This document shows, one piece after another, positions 1 to 9,600 of a DNA stretch of 44,976 nt; positions within the stretch are counted from its first letter, which is position 1; the number at the start of each line of letters is the position of its first letter. The translations under genes and the position numbers were made by a program. A model generated the notes under the pieces. That model did not search any database and was not told where the DNA came from. It saw only the letters and a program-made list of their open reading frames with translations. Source of the DNA: a virus; IMG/VR virus record IMGVR_UViG_3300037196_000189, positions 1-44,976 of that record. One strand, 5' to 3'.

Positions 1-797
1 CTTACCATATTAATATCGGTAAGTCCTTTTTCTCTGCAAAATGCTTTAAGATTTGTAACTATCGTTTCTTCACCGGAAGGAGAAATAACTTTATAAGTCT
101 TAGAGCATTTCTTGATAGAAGCTTGAATTGTATCTTGAGAAGGTTTGTGACCTTTAGCTTTGAGAGTTTGTGAAACTTTTCGTTTAGATTCCTCTGAATT
201 TCCTTCTGTTCTTCTTTTTTCTTTTAAGGCAAGTCCTTCTGGAGAATTCCAAAATACTTTTGTTCTTTGACTATTTTCTATTTTCCATTCTTCTGTGTGT
301 GGGGATTTTTTAATACCTGTAAGAGCTGCTTTATGTTCTTCTGTAAGTGATTTGCCTTTTTTAGCTTTAGAAATGGCTGGACCTTTTTGTGGTTGTGGTC
401 CAATTTTTATACCTTTTTTAGCCTTAGAAACTTTTTCTCCAATAGTTTTTCTTGTTTCATCATTATAATGCCAAGATTTTTGAGCTGTTTTAGATATATT
501 ATAATATCTTACACTTCTACGTTTTTCTATGGAAGAGTTATTTATTACCATTTTATCATTTTTAATCATATTAAGCCAATATTGCTCTTCTTTTAGCAAG
601 TTTTCTCTAGAACTATAAACTTTAATTAAAATTCTTCGCTTAAAATCGTGTGGTCTTCTTCGATGAGTATCTCTCATCCATCTTGAAGAACAAATATATC
701 CATCATTTTCATTTCCCCAATGAGATCCAATATAATACATTTTTTTCAAGGAATCATACCAAATATAAACAAAACCATATCTTTCTTCTTTTTCCAT
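1..797 (-). CDS. GIY-YIG homing endonuclease, 3' end outside window
   Basis: The frame is open from ATG at 797 to the window edge (265 codons, no stop), so the C-terminus is missing. Residues 7-13 (YGFVYIW) and 21-28 (YYIGSHWG) form the GIY-YIG nuclease core. The middle is Lys-rich with NUMOD3-like repeats (KKGKSLTEEHKAAL and similar). The last visible residues (YKVISPSGEE, then NLKAFCREKGL) are the DNA-binding module common in phage homing endonucleases. Such free-standing enzymes cut a genome lacking the gene and spread by repair. It follows the capsid gene gp23 by 89 bases. Its Shine-Dalgarno (AGGAG) is buried in a 12-bp hairpin at 801-836. It is a paralogue of the genes at 11177-11851 and 22110-23033. 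Family assignment is firm; activity and target are unknown. Confidence 0.88.
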   Translation of the reverse strand, partial: MEKEERYGFVYIWYDSLKKMYYIGSHWGNENDGYICSSRWMRDTHRRRPHDFKRRILIKVYSSRENLLKEEQYWLNMIKNDKMVINNSSIEKRRSVRYYNISKTAQKSWHYNDETRKTIGEKVSKAKKGIKIGPQPQKGPAISKAKKGKSLTEEHKAALTGIKKSPHTEEWKIENSQRTKVFWNSPEGLALKEKRRTEGNSEESKRKVSQTLKAKGHKPSQDTIQASIKKCSKTYKVISPSGEETIVTNLKAFCREKGLTDINMV

Positions 798-800
798 AAA

Positions 801-836
801 ATAAGCTCCTGTAAGATTTAACTAACAGGAGCTTAT
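801..836 (-). promoter_or_regulatory. Hairpin sequestering the endonuclease ribosome binding site
   Basis: A perfect 12-bp inverted repeat (801-812 with 825-836, 12-nt loop) lies between the gp23 stop and the endonuclease ATG at 797. On the minus strand the 3' arm contains AGGAG, 8 nt before ATG, and it pairs with CTCCT in the 5' arm. The same design recurs upstream of three other endonuclease genes with different sequences. It is followed by TTTT, so it could also act as a terminator or 3'-end stabiliser for gp23 mRNA. Confidence 0.7.
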
Positions 837-886
837 ATTATTTATTTGTAATTGTCAACAAAATAATCTTGTATGACGTATATTTT

Positions 887-2428
887 TTATACTACAAAGT
901 GTTCTGTATCGTGAATAGTATTAAATACACCACCTGTAGTATCAATTTCTTTATTTTTGAAGTTATTTAATGTATTACATGGAGTATTATAATCCACGTC
1001 TTTTACCATTAAATTTGTGACGATCACCCGACGATAGTACAAGTTTGTATTGAATGTTACCGCACCAGCACCTTTTGTTAGACCTTGTGCAAATGGATTA
1101 GCAACAATACCATATCTTGTCTTAAATCCAATTTTTGGTTGGAATGATTCCTGATCTACTGCTCTTACCATTTGTAATGGTACATATGGACAATAGAATA
1201 AACCAGCATCAAATGCACTAGAACCTTTATAACCTGCAGTAAAGTAATTACCACCAATAGCATAAGGGTCAATATATACTTTATATCGTCCGTTTAAGAC
1301 ACCAGCAAATGTATTTCCAGTATCATCTACTTCTAATTTATTATTATTAAGAGCAGGAGTATAATCTAGAATACCAGCCATCTGAAGTGCAGAAGCAATA
1401 TCTGATGAACATATCATAATATTACCTTTACCACGTCTTGTCTGTTTGGCAATAATATTAGCTTCACGTTCAAGCTGGAACATAAGACCTTTGAATTTTT
1501 CAACTAACCAACGTCCATTAGAATCTGTATCTAAATCAAACACGCCAGCAGTTGTAGTATTAAGCTGAGCACCTGCAGTTGCAGAAATATTAATAGTTCT
1601 TACAACTTCTCTATTAATTTCAGCAAGAATTTCAGCAGAAAGAATATTAGCAAGCTCAGTTTCAGCATCTAATCCATGAATTGCTTTAAGATCTTGTGCA
1701 AGTTCCATGGTATATTCAGCTTTAAGAGCACGAGTAACAGCAGTTACTGTAACTTTCTCAATACTGAATGCCATTTGTGGGAATTCATTATTACCATAAT
1801 AACCATTAGCCGATGGTCCTAAAGTGCCTAATGCTTCACCGTTAGCGGTTGACATACCAACACCAGTGTTGTATGTATTGACTGCCGTAAGAGGTGATGT
1901 ATTAGTTGCACCTGGAATGGTGCCAGTAAAGATATCACCAAATGTATTAGCATAACCATTTGCAATAGAAGTAAAACCTGTATTCACTTCATTGTAGAAT
2001 GTTTCATTATCTTGAACACCACCATTAGCAAATCCACCAGTACTATTACCTTGTGTGTTATATTTTGAACGCATTGCAAAAATAAGTCCGGTCGGGCCTG
2101 TCATAGGCTGTACACCGCAAATATCGTACGCGATCAAATTAGGCATTGCTCTTCGAACTAATGAAATTAATACAGGATCAAATGTATCAATACCACCCGC
2201 ACCAGGAGAAGATGAAGATCCACCCATAGCATTTACAGGAGTTCCTTCTAACCCGGTTTCCATGAGCGTTTGATATTGACCATGGGCAGCAGATTCTCTT
2301 AAGGCACGTTCTGTGTTTTCGAGCATAAGTGCTGTAACGGAACGACGATGAACATCTTTAATAGATCCAAAAGCAGTATGATCTAATATTGGTGCCCATT
2401 TATTTTGGATTTCTTCGTTTAAAAACAT
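887..2428 (-). CDS. 23: Major capsid protein gp23
   Basis: The 513-aa product matches T4 gp23 (521 aa) in length and character: an N-terminal segment with NKWAPILDH and HRRSVTALMLEN, then the HK97-fold body with RRAMPNLIAYDICGVQPMTGPTG and the motif EYTMELAQDLKAIHGLD around residue 250, and the C-terminal YCPYVPLQMVRAVD and FKTRYGIVANPFA segments. It forms the hexamers of the head shell and is processed by the gp21 protease during maturation. It lies directly downstream of scaffold gp22 and protease gp21, as in T4. The start is ATG at 2428; AAGGA lies about 11 nt upstream. A TATAAATA late-promoter box lies 62 nt upstream. A 20-bp palindrome covers the start codon. Confidence 0.97.
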   Translation of the reverse strand: MFLNEEIQNKWAPILDHTAFGSIKDVHRRSVTALMLENTERALRESAAHGQYQTLMETGLEGTPVNAMGGSSSSPGAGGIDTFDPVLISLVRRAMPNLIAYDICGVQPMTGPTGLIFAMRSKYNTQGNSTGGFANGGVQDNETFYNEVNTGFTSIANGYANTFGDIFTGTIPGATNTSPLTAVNTYNTGVGMSTANGEALGTLGPSANGYYGNNEFPQMAFSIEKVTVTAVTRALKAEYTMELAQDLKAIHGLDAETELANILSAEILAEINREVVRTINISATAGAQLNTTTAGVFDLDTDSNGRWLVEKFKGLMFQLEREANIIAKQTRRGKGNIMICSSDIASALQMAGILDYTPALNNNKLEVDDTGNTFAGVLNGRYKVYIDPYAIGGNYFTAGYKGSSAFDAGLFYCPYVPLQMVRAVDQESFQPKIGFKTRYGIVANPFAQGLTKGAGAVTFNTNLYYRRVIVTNLMVKDVDYNTPCNTLNNFKNKEIDTTGGVFNTIHDTEHFVV

Positions 2429-2437
2429 GTTTTTAAA
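2418..2437. repeat. Perfect 20-bp palindrome over the gp23 start codon
   Basis: Bases 2418-2437 read the same on both strands (TTTAAAAACA then TGTTTTTAAA), centred on the CA/TG of the start codon. It is AT-rich with no loop, so a stable RNA hairpin is unlikely. It may be chance at this base composition. Confidence 0.5.
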
Positions 2438-2489
2438 ATTCCTTTATTTATTCAATAAAACGTTAATGTTCATTACTTAAGGTTTATAT

Positions 2490-2497
2490 TATTTATA
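2490..2497 (-). promoter_or_regulatory. Candidate T4-type late promoter for gp23
   Basis: TATAAATA on the minus strand, 62 nt upstream of the gp23 ATG and between gp22 and gp23. T4 gp23 is driven by a late promoter of exactly this sequence, which is recognised through the gp55/gp33/gp45 late sigma system. The octamer is common by chance in such AT-rich DNA, so position and precedent carry the call. Confidence 0.5.
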
Positions 2498-2509
2498 TAT
2501 ATTTTATTT

Positions 2510-3736
2510 TTATGAAAATTTCTTAACAGTGCGAGTAATTGCATCTGCATATTTATTAATATATGGATCAATTGAATGTGATGTTGTTGACACTTCTTCA
2601 CCTTCAAAAGATTCATCAAGAATATTAGATTTCACCACTTTAGATTTTTCATTAAAATGGCTATCTTTTATGATATTTAATTTTTTTTCATATGAATCAA
2701 AATCACCATCAAAATCAACACTTTCTATTAACTTTTCAAATCTCTCAACTTGAGAAACTGTTAATCCTTGTGATACTTCTTCAAATACATCTTGTTTTGC
2801 TTCGTTAACTAAAGCATCTTTTAATACAGCATTTTCAGAAATTAAATCTTCATTGACATTCTCTAGATCAGTTACCTTGTCTGCTAATACATTAACAACA
2901 TCAATTTTTTCGTCTGGAATGTCTATGTAGTGTTCTACAAACAATGATTTTAAACCTTCAATGAAATCTGAAGAAAGTTCATTTCTTAGAGAAGATTCTA
3001 CCGCAATTTTATTTTCACTCATCCAATTATCAACAGTATAGTCAAGATACATATCAAGTTTATTTGTCAATGTTTCTGTAAAGTATTCTACTTCTTCTGT
3101 AAAAATATCTACAAATTCTTCTTCAAGTTTAGCAGTTTCTAAAATAACACGGGCATGTACAGCAGCTTCAAATAGCACAGCAGTTTTTTCTTTAAATTCT
3201 TCAGAAAGTTCTATTCCAACAAAAATTTCATCAAGATCTTCTCTAACATGAATTTTTGGCATTGGATCTTTTGTATGTGGGCCTTTTCCAAGATGTGAAT
3301 TTATTGAATTAACATTACGTTCTGAAGAATTACCAACTCCATGATCTTTTCCTGGACCATAAATTTTCATTGAGTCTTCAAACCATTTAGTAAGATCGCC
3401 CTTTTTCATACCTGCCATATGGTTAACCATATTTTTCATCATTTCTACTTTAGAAGTAGAAATTGCTTTTGGATCTGAAATTGACTTTGCTGCCGGATGT
3501 AAAGATGAACCAGCAAGAGTTTCTTCAGAAACATCTTCTTTTTCTTTCTTTGGTTTTTTAGGTTTCTTTACATCATCACCATCATTATCAGGTTCTTTGT
3601 CGAAACCTCTAAATTCATGATCACCGTCATCTTTATCGTGTTTTTCACGTTTTTCTTGTAAACGTTCACGTAATGCATTAAGTGTAATAGGCTTTTCATC
3701 ATTCATGATATTTTCATTGTTTTCTTCTTTTGACAT
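2510..3736 (-). CDS. 22: Prohead core scaffolding protein gp22
   Basis: The 408-aa product is very acidic and Lys/Glu-rich, without aromatic core motifs, as expected of the assembly scaffold that fills the prohead and is digested by gp21. The N-terminal ~100 residues are charged and low-complexity (KKPKKPKKEKED). Residues ~170-240 are helical and Glu-rich (LSEEFKEKTAVLFEAAVHARV). Residues ~280-310 look like a coiled coil (VLADKVTDLENVNEDLI). The C-terminus (INKYADAITRTVKKFS) is basic, typical of gp22. It is longer than T4 gp22 (269 aa), mainly through the N-terminal extension. It sits between protease gp21 and capsid gp23 as in T4. An AAGGAGAG ribosome site precedes the ATG. Confidence 0.88.
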   Translation of the reverse strand: MSKEENNENIMNDEKPITLNALRERLQEKREKHDKDDGDHEFRGFDKEPDNDGDDVKKPKKPKKEKEDVSEETLAGSSLHPAAKSISDPKAISTSKVEMMKNMVNHMAGMKKGDLTKWFEDSMKIYGPGKDHGVGNSSERNVNSINSHLGKGPHTKDPMPKIHVREDLDEIFVGIELSEEFKEKTAVLFEAAVHARVILETAKLEEEFVDIFTEEVEYFTETLTNKLDMYLDYTVDNWMSENKIAVESSLRNELSSDFIEGLKSLFVEHYIDIPDEKIDVVNVLADKVTDLENVNEDLISENAVLKDALVNEAKQDVFEEVSQGLTVSQVERFEKLIESVDFDGDFDSYEKKLNIIKDSHFNEKSKVVKSNILDESFEGEEVSTTSHSIDPYINKYADAITRTVKKFS

Positions 3737-3845
3737 TAGAAAGTCTCTCCTTATTATCGAAAATTCTTAAATTTTCTTTAGCGGCTAGCATTTTATTGAA
3801 ACTTATAAGATTATTTATTATATTACTAATTTTATAAAATAATTA

Positions 3846-4505
3846 TTATTTTTTAACTAAAAGTGAAAAATAATTCTCAAATAGTGAAAGAGCATGTTCT
3901 TCTATTTCATTTTTTGATAATTTTTTAACTTGTTTTTTAATTTCTTCTACTCTTTCTTCTTTCCAAGAGTCTTTTACTGGATCAAAGAAATATTCAACAC
4001 CTTCCATGATTCCTTCAACCCAACAATTTGGTCCAGATGGATCACTAACCGCATCAATTGCTGAAAGTTTAAAATCATTCTGTACTTCCATTGTGCCTGA
4101 TTTTTCAATTAATGAACCAAGACCCCGTGTTGAAACACCAATTTTTGCACCAGATTCAAGTAAACCTTTTAATATAGAACCCATTGGTGTTGAAGTAATA
4201 AGAGCCTTTCCTTCAAAAACATTTTTATATTGTTTTAATTCTATTACCCGGTGTGAAACTCTTTCAAGATTAATAGAAGGGCCAGAAGGATGCCCACACT
4301 CACCCAATGCTCTTCCAGTTTTAATCATTTCATTAGTGTATCTATTGACTTCTGATTCAAGAACAGATAAAGGATATAATCTACCATTCTTATTTTTTAC
4401 ATCACCAATAATAAATTGCCCAGATAAATAATGTTCTTTCTCACCATTATCTCTTAATTCTGTAATATATTGAACATCTTCTGAAAGTTCTGCAATTAAA
4501 TGCAT
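3846..4505 (-). CDS. 21: Prohead maturation protease gp21
   Basis: The 219-aa product is close to T4 gp21 (212 aa). Conserved blocks are KNKNGRLYP (residues 38-45), ALGECGHP with candidate catalytic His72, IGVSTRGLGSL with candidate catalytic Ser125, and AIDAVSDPSGPNCWV (150-164). These match the herpesvirus-type serine protease fold of the T4 family (H and S residues in GELNHP and GVSSRGLGSL). The enzyme cleaves scaffold, core proteins and capsid protein inside the prohead and then itself. The charged C-terminal tail after ~170 is probably the self-processed scaffold-binding part. Its ribosome site (AAGGAAAA) is also the last codons of the endonuclease remnant at 4509-4706. Confidence 0.95.
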   Translation of the reverse strand: MHLIAELSEDVQYITELRDNGEKEHYLSGQFIIGDVKNKNGRLYPLSVLESEVNRYTNEMIKTGRALGECGHPSGPSINLERVSHRVIELKQYKNVFEGKALITSTPMGSILKGLLESGAKIGVSTRGLGSLIEKSGTMEVQNDFKLSAIDAVSDPSGPNCWVEGIMEGVEYFFDPVKDSWKEERVEEIKKQVKKLSKNEIEEHALSLFENYFSLLVKK

Positions 4506-4508
4506 ATT

Positions 4509-4706
4509 TTATTTTCCTTCTGCTTTTTTCAACTCTTCAAAATTGTCGAAATATTCTAATATTTTTTTCGACAATTTTGATTTATCCTTAATGTTCCTAA
4601 CCCACTTACCGCTACCAATATAACCATCATTTATATTATTAGTAGAATGTCTACCAACATAATATTTACCAGAAGTAGAAGTAATTTTATAAGTATAATT
4701 AAACAT
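4509..4706 (-). pseudogene. Truncated GIY-YIG homing endonuclease remnant
   Basis: The 65-aa frame begins with a GIY-YIG core: YTYKITSTSGKYYVGRHS (residues 4-21), then DGYIGSGKWVR. Family members go on for 100-200 more residues after this nuclease N-terminus; this one ends at LKKAEGK. The last codons (GCA GAA GGA AAA TAA) are the Shine-Dalgarno region of gp21, so the 3' part seems to have been deleted precisely up to gp21's translation signal. No ribosome site precedes its own ATG. It is most likely a decaying endonuclease insertion between a small virion gene and gp21. A short expressed protein cannot be excluded. Confidence 0.75.
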
Positions 4707-4712
4707 TTAATA

Positions 4713-4988
4713 TTACAGCGCTTTATATGATATTTGAATAGCCATCATAGTTCCATTACTTGCTAACAAATCTATATTATTTTTCCAAACAATAATATTT
4801 TCCATATTGGCAAGAGTCATAGTTGAATAATCTGTTCCATTAGAATATTGAAAATGAACTACATTGGCAGCACCACTTGTATTAATAATTCTTACTAAAC
4901 ATCCTTGACCAACATTAGTTGCGGTTGTAATGCTATTAGCAGTTGCTATATTAATTTCTGCACCAATTGGTTTATAAATAATTGTCAT
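4713..4988 (-). CDS. Small putative virion protein
   Basis: The 91-aa product resembles small single-domain beta-strand proteins seen in T4-like cyanophage structural regions. It has an N-terminal TIIYKPIGAEINI, a central VRIINTSGAANVVHFQY strand pair, LANMENIIVWKN, and ends IQISYKAL. No catalytic residues or membrane segment are visible. It sits among head-assembly genes, between the core-like 203-aa gene and gp21. A head decoration or internal role would fit but is inferred only from position. Start is ATG at 4988, with GAAAGAA as a weak ribosome site. Confidence 0.65.
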   Translation of the reverse strand: MTIIYKPIGAEINIATANSITTATNVGQGCLVRIINTSGAANVVHFQYSNGTDYSTMTLANMENIIVWKNNIDLLASNGTMMAIQISYKAL

Positions 4989-5009
4989 ATTTTATTCTTT
5001 CTTTATATT

Positions 5010-5621
5010 CTATATAGATTGTGCCGTATCTCGTCCAATATTCTGAAATCTATTTGGAACAACACCCGTTTGAGAACGGCCACCATCTTCAGTTCTTCTG
5101 TTTTCGTGTTTCTTTAATTTTTTTTTTCCATCTTCACCAATAAGAGGTTCAACTGCATTCTGTTCTTTGACTGAATGTTTTTTTCCATAATATGCACCTA
5201 ATGCTCTACGAATTCTTTTTTGTTTAGAATCACCGTTAAATCTTGGATCATCAGAATGAACAAAATCATCAATATAATCAGAAGAAGAAGCAGAGGCAGA
5301 AAGAGTTTCGTTTATAACTTCTTCTTTTACATTTCCAGGAGAATCTGAAGCAAATACTTTTGGCTTCGTTCTCCAATTTGGTTTACCACCGCTTAGTGTT
5401 TTTTTCTGTTTATAATAATCTGGTCCTAATTGTTTTCTTAATGCTAATGTATATCCTTTAGTTCTTTTTCCAGCATTTTTTGAATCACTTTTCATACTTT
5501 CTACACTATTATCTTTATAATTTTGTAAAGTGTCTGTTGAAAGTTCTTTTAAATTCTTAAAGATACAAGCATCTTTTCCTTTTTCATTTAAATGATTAAC
5601 AGCTATATCAATGATGTTCAT
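5010..5621 (-). CDS. Putative prohead core/internal head protein
   Basis: The 203-aa product is basic and low-complexity, with no recognisable enzyme fold. The first ~90 residues contain KGKDACIFKNLKELS and a Lys-rich stretch. Residues ~107-145 (ETLSASASSSDYIDDFVHSD, then a KRIRRALGAYYGKK segment) resemble a short module repeated in many phage head-region proteins, where Ser/Asp precede a basic helix. It overlaps the stop of the 266-aa gene by ATGA, so the two are translationally coupled. Position between portal and protease corresponds to T4 genes 67/68, so a role inside the prohead core is likely but not shown. Confidence 0.6.
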   Translation of the reverse strand: MNIIDIAVNHLNEKGKDACIFKNLKELSTDTLQNYKDNSVESMKSDSKNAGKRTKGYTLALRKQLGPDYYKQKKTLSGGKPNWRTKPKVFASDSPGNVKEEVINETLSASASSSDYIDDFVHSDDPRFNGDSKQKRIRRALGAYYGKKHSVKEQNAVEPLIGEDGKKKLKKHENRRTEDGGRSQTGVVPNRFQNIGRDTAQSI

Positions 5622-6418
5622 TTCTTTACTTCACCATATTTATAATTTTGTTTCTTTGATTTTTCATTTTTACCAGTTATAGGCTTAGAATCTGTTTGTA
5701 ATTCTGCATCTGGTTTCTTACCAGTTTCCATTCCAACAGTATAATCTGGTGGATTACATCCAACATCATGTTCGCCTGAAACAATACTTCTTTCATTAAG
5801 ACGCTTATCAAGATAAGATACCGCTATTTGATTTGCTAATGTATCTTCTTTTAATTTATCACCAAGCAATAGTTTTTTTCCTTTTTTAACTGTTGAATCA
5901 TCTTTATCTGCTCCACTTTCACCACAAGCATTACCTTCATGCATTTTTTTGAGAGTTACTGCTAAACGTGATTGCTTTCCAGTTTTACTTGAGCCATGTT
6001 CGTGTTCATGAGCAAATTCCATTGGAGACTCCTTTGCTTTTTCTGCTTTTTTTGTAAGGGCTCCTGAATGTTTTATTGCATTTGCTATCCAATGTTTTTC
6101 AATCAACTCTTCTTTTGATTGATTTTCTTGTTCATACATAGGATCGCCCATTTCATTTCTTCCATGACCTTTTAATCTTTTATTTTTAGGATCATCTAAC
6201 GAATCTTTTACACCATCTTTTGGATCTTTATTTCCTTCACGAGAACCATGAATTTCTCTTGTGTGTTTTGCTGCAAGTTTATCAGATTCAGGATCACGAG
6301 TTCCTAACTTTAAACCACCAACATCACCTGACTTTTTTTCTTTTGTCGGTGCTTTAACATCCTTAAGAAATTGTTTTGCTTTATGTGTTTTCACAAAATC
6401 TGATATTTCTTGAGCCAT
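5618..6418 (-). CDS. Putative prohead core/internal head protein
   Basis: The 266-aa product is highly charged (Lys, Glu, Asp, Gly) and probably largely disordered. Residues 107-158 contain a phage-specific module: KHWIANAIKHSGALTKKA, SPMEFAHEHEH, GKQSRLAVTLKKM. Related segments recur in head-region proteins of many phages. No signal or membrane segment is present. It overlaps the preceding small core gene by one base and the next gene by four, forming one translational unit directly after the portal gene. This is the place of T4 core genes 67 and 68. The molecular role is unknown. Confidence 0.6.
   Translation of the reverse strand: MAQEISDFVKTHKAKQFLKDVKAPTKEKKSGDVGGLKLGTRDPESDKLAAKHTREIHGSREGNKDPKDGVKDSLDDPKNKRLKGHGRNEMGDPMYEQENQSKEELIEKHWIANAIKHSGALTKKAEKAKESPMEFAHEHEHGSSKTGKQSRLAVTLKKMHEGNACGESGADKDDSTVKKGKKLLLGDKLKEDTLANQIAVSYLDKRLNERSIVSGEHDVGCNPPDYTVGMETGKKPDAELQTDSKPITGKNEKSKKQNYKYGEVKK
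5637..5644 (-). promoter_or_regulatory. Possible late promoter box inside the 266-aa gene
   Basis: TATAAATA on the minus strand, 16 nt before the ATG of the 203-aa gene and inside the coding sequence of the gene before it (codons for YKY). The predicted transcript leader would be under 12 nt. It may be a codon coincidence. Confidence 0.2.
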
Positions 6419-6603
6419 TAATCTGTTTCTTTCGTATCTATAGAATCTTTAGAATTATTAAATATTGTTTTAGCAAGTTCTATTTTTCGTTCATCAATAG
6501 CATCAGTAATTCTATCAATCATGATAGTCTTAAATGCATTTTCAAAATCCATTGGTCTTTGTGCAACAGCAGATGACATTAAATCTTCAATATTATGTTC
6601 CAT
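6418..6603 (-). CDS. Small prohead core protein (gp67/gp68-like)
   Basis: The 61-aa product is helical and charged. Residues 18-50 (MDFENAFKTIMIDRITDAID, ERKIELAKTIFNN) match the pattern of small T4-type prohead core proteins, which carry F..lm..ki..ald.rkvelA.sly. Such proteins help shape the core around which the capsid assembles. It is the first gene after the portal, where T4 has gene 67. A TATAAATA box lies 32 nt upstream of the ATG. The stop overlaps the next start by one base. Whether it is the exact equivalent of gp67 or gp68 cannot be decided from this alone. Confidence 0.65.
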   Translation of the reverse strand: MEHNIEDLMSSAVAQRPMDFENAFKTIMIDRITDAIDERKIELAKTIFNNSKDSIDTKETD

Positions 6604-6634
6604 ATAAATGTTCCTTAGAGTTTATTATCAATTA

Positions 6635-6642
6635 TATTTATA
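6635..6642 (-). promoter_or_regulatory. Candidate late promoter for the core protein operon
   Basis: TATAAATA on the minus strand in the 65-nt gap between the portal stop (6669) and the small core gene ATG (6603), leaving a leader of about 25 nt. Position is good. A chance match is possible at this AT content. Confidence 0.42.
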
Positions 6643-6668
6643 ATAATTATAAATGTAAGAAAAATAGA

Positions 6669-9600
6669 TTATTCTGAATTTCTCTTAGTTTGTGATACTA
6701 ACTGAATCGCTTGTTTATATTTTGATTCATCTTGCATACTACGATTAGCTTTCCCTTTTTCTTTCATTGATTTAATAAATTCAATAGCTTGTTTAAGAGG
6801 TTCTTCTAAATTTGGATGTTGTGGCTGACCTTGACCTTGTTGTGGTTGTTGAGGTTGTTGTGCATTCGTAGGCTGAGAACCACTTGATTTTCCTTGAGTT
6901 TCTTCACCTGCTTTATTTACTTCATTACTTTGTCCATCAACTTGTCCTGGAATCTGACCCATAGCATGAGCCTGCATATCTCCTAACTTCTGATTAAATA
7001 ATTGATCTCCCATTGATTCATTTTGAAGAATTTCTGGATTAATCCATCTCGGATCATTTGATGAAATTTCTTTTTGAATTTCTCTATCAAATTCCTTTAT
7101 TTCATCATCAGTTTGTTGTAATACTTCTTTTCGTATCCATTTATGAGGATAATATTTATCAGCCATTGGTTGAAATGCTGATGCAAGATTAATTCTATTC
7201 TGTGCAATTTCTGCTTTTTTAAGTTCATCAAAATAATTATCTTTAGCGTAATCAAATTTAATGTCAGCAGAAATCTGTTCCCATTCATCAATTGACATAA
7301 TACCTTTAAGAACAAGTTGTTTTTTAAGGAGTTCTGTAAACAAACATGTAAATTTAATACGAAGTCTTATAACAAATTTTTGAAATTTTAATTCATCTCG
7401 TGTAATTCCAGTCGCAGTTCCGCCCATATCTAACGCATCAGAATTAAGTCTTGAAATAGGAACATTGAGAGCATTAAGGAATTTCTTTTGAAAATAAAGA
7501 ACATCATCCATTTGACCAAGAGTTTGACCACCAGGAAGAGTAATAACCTCTGTACCTTTTCCTCCTTCACGTCTTGGAAGCCAATAATCTTCCATCATAG
7601 TCATGAATTTTCTATCGTCTTTTACTTCACCGGACTGAGCATCATAAATAAGACGATTTCTATGACGAACCATAATTTCTCTGAGATATTGTTCTGCTTT
7701 AATTTTTGGAAGATTTCCTACATCAATATACCAAATTCGTCTTTCTGGTGCTCTTGACAATCTATAAATGACAAGTGCATCTTCTAATGTTCGAAGCTGA
7801 TTAAGACATTTAATACTATTAGAACATACCATATGATTTGCAATAAAGTTATGAGAAGGATGATCTACAGTAATATCAAATACTTCTTCATCTTCTTTTC
7901 CAGAAATTTTAATAATATTTTCCCATTCTGGTAATAATCTTTTAGAAAGGTAAATATTATATCCAATGAATGACTTTCCAAAAGAATTTATTTTATGTTT
8001 AGTGACTTTTCCAGAAGAATAGCCTAATAATGTCCAAAGTTCTTTAATATCATAAATTAATTCTTCATTGGATAAATTAATTCTACAGGACAATGTTTTT
8101 TCTTCATCCATATCAGTATCATCATAACAACCATCTGCATCCATAAAACCCTGCATAAATGCATATTGTATAAAGGTCTCCGCTCTAAAAACCCAAGAAG
8201 GAATACGTTTATTTTTTGCTCCAGTAATAAAATCTAAATTTTTTAATAACTCTGCCGCTAATGTATTGCTGGTATACCAACTAGAAAATATTCTACCAGT
8301 TGAATTAATTCTTTCACAATTTCCAAAAAAGTCTCTCATTAAATTACAGTAAAAAATATTTTGACTTTTATCTATGCCTTCAGCAAAACTTACTGTATAT
8401 TTATTTACACATCCGTCACCCAAAAGAAAACCAAATAAACGAGCAAATCTTTCATCTATATATTGAGGAATGTTTAATTTATTAGAACACATCCCTTCTA
8501 ATTTTTTGTTTAAATCTAATTTCATTGGAAGTCTATTAATAATATTTTGTGCAGATGTTTCACTTAAAACACCATAACCATAAATGAACGAATAAACTTT
8601 ACTGAATTTAATATCTAATTCATTAGCAATATCTCTAATAATTTTTTTCTTATGTAAAATATTAGATTTAACCCAAACTTCAGGATTTTTAATTTTACAA
8701 ACAACATTTCTTTTTGATATTGGAAATTCTATTTCTTTACCAAATTGCTTATCATAATTATGAGCAAGTTTAACCTGATGAACTTTTGGAAATAAGTTTT
8801 GTGCTTCGATATATTCAATTTTATTAGTTTTATTATTTTTTACTAAAACTTTATGTTCATAACTACAATCAAATTTTGTATGTCTTGTTCTTATAGATAT
8901 AATTGGTTTAATACCACTAGCCCACTTATCAATAACATTAGATTTTTCAAATGAATTGTCTTCAACATTGTAAGAATAAACTTCATCTCCTTTTTCAATA
9001 TGCTCTAAATATTTCCAGCCATCAGGAGTTCGTATTCTAGTATTTTTTGGTAAACATTTATGTAGATATGAAAGAACCATTGTACCTTGATTGTCTGTTA
9101 ATCCAGACACAACATGTAGAATAGTATCTTTTGCTATCTTTAGTCCAGTAGTAGATGGTCCTACTACTTTATTTCCATAATTAAAACCTTTATCATTAAA
9201 AATATAATATTCATTTACTGTTTGGGAAACAACAGCATCTCCGGGATGATTAGAATCTGTTCTTCTTTTTGATATTTCTCTAATTTTTCTAATTTTTCTG
9301 GGATCGACATAACGTAATTCTTTTATGCCTTCTTGTGGACTGTTTTTATCTATTAAAACATGAAAATATAAACGGCCATCAATATACCAACGTCTGTAGA
9401 TATCATAGGCATGAGAGGAAAAATCTAATAATTTAAGACAATTCTGAAATTCTTCTTTGATTGCAGATTCTAATTTATCTGAAATAATCTTCACATTTTC
9501 AAGATTAATAGAAACTATTTTTTTATCTTCGATTGCAATTGATTCATTAACAATTTCATCGATTGCTGCATCACATTCTGGATGAAGAGACATTTCTCTA

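Noticed and set aside
387-596. Plus-strand hydrophobic frame of 69 codons
   Set aside because: It is the antisense of the endonuclease gene at 1-797, rich in Phe because that gene is rich in Lys.
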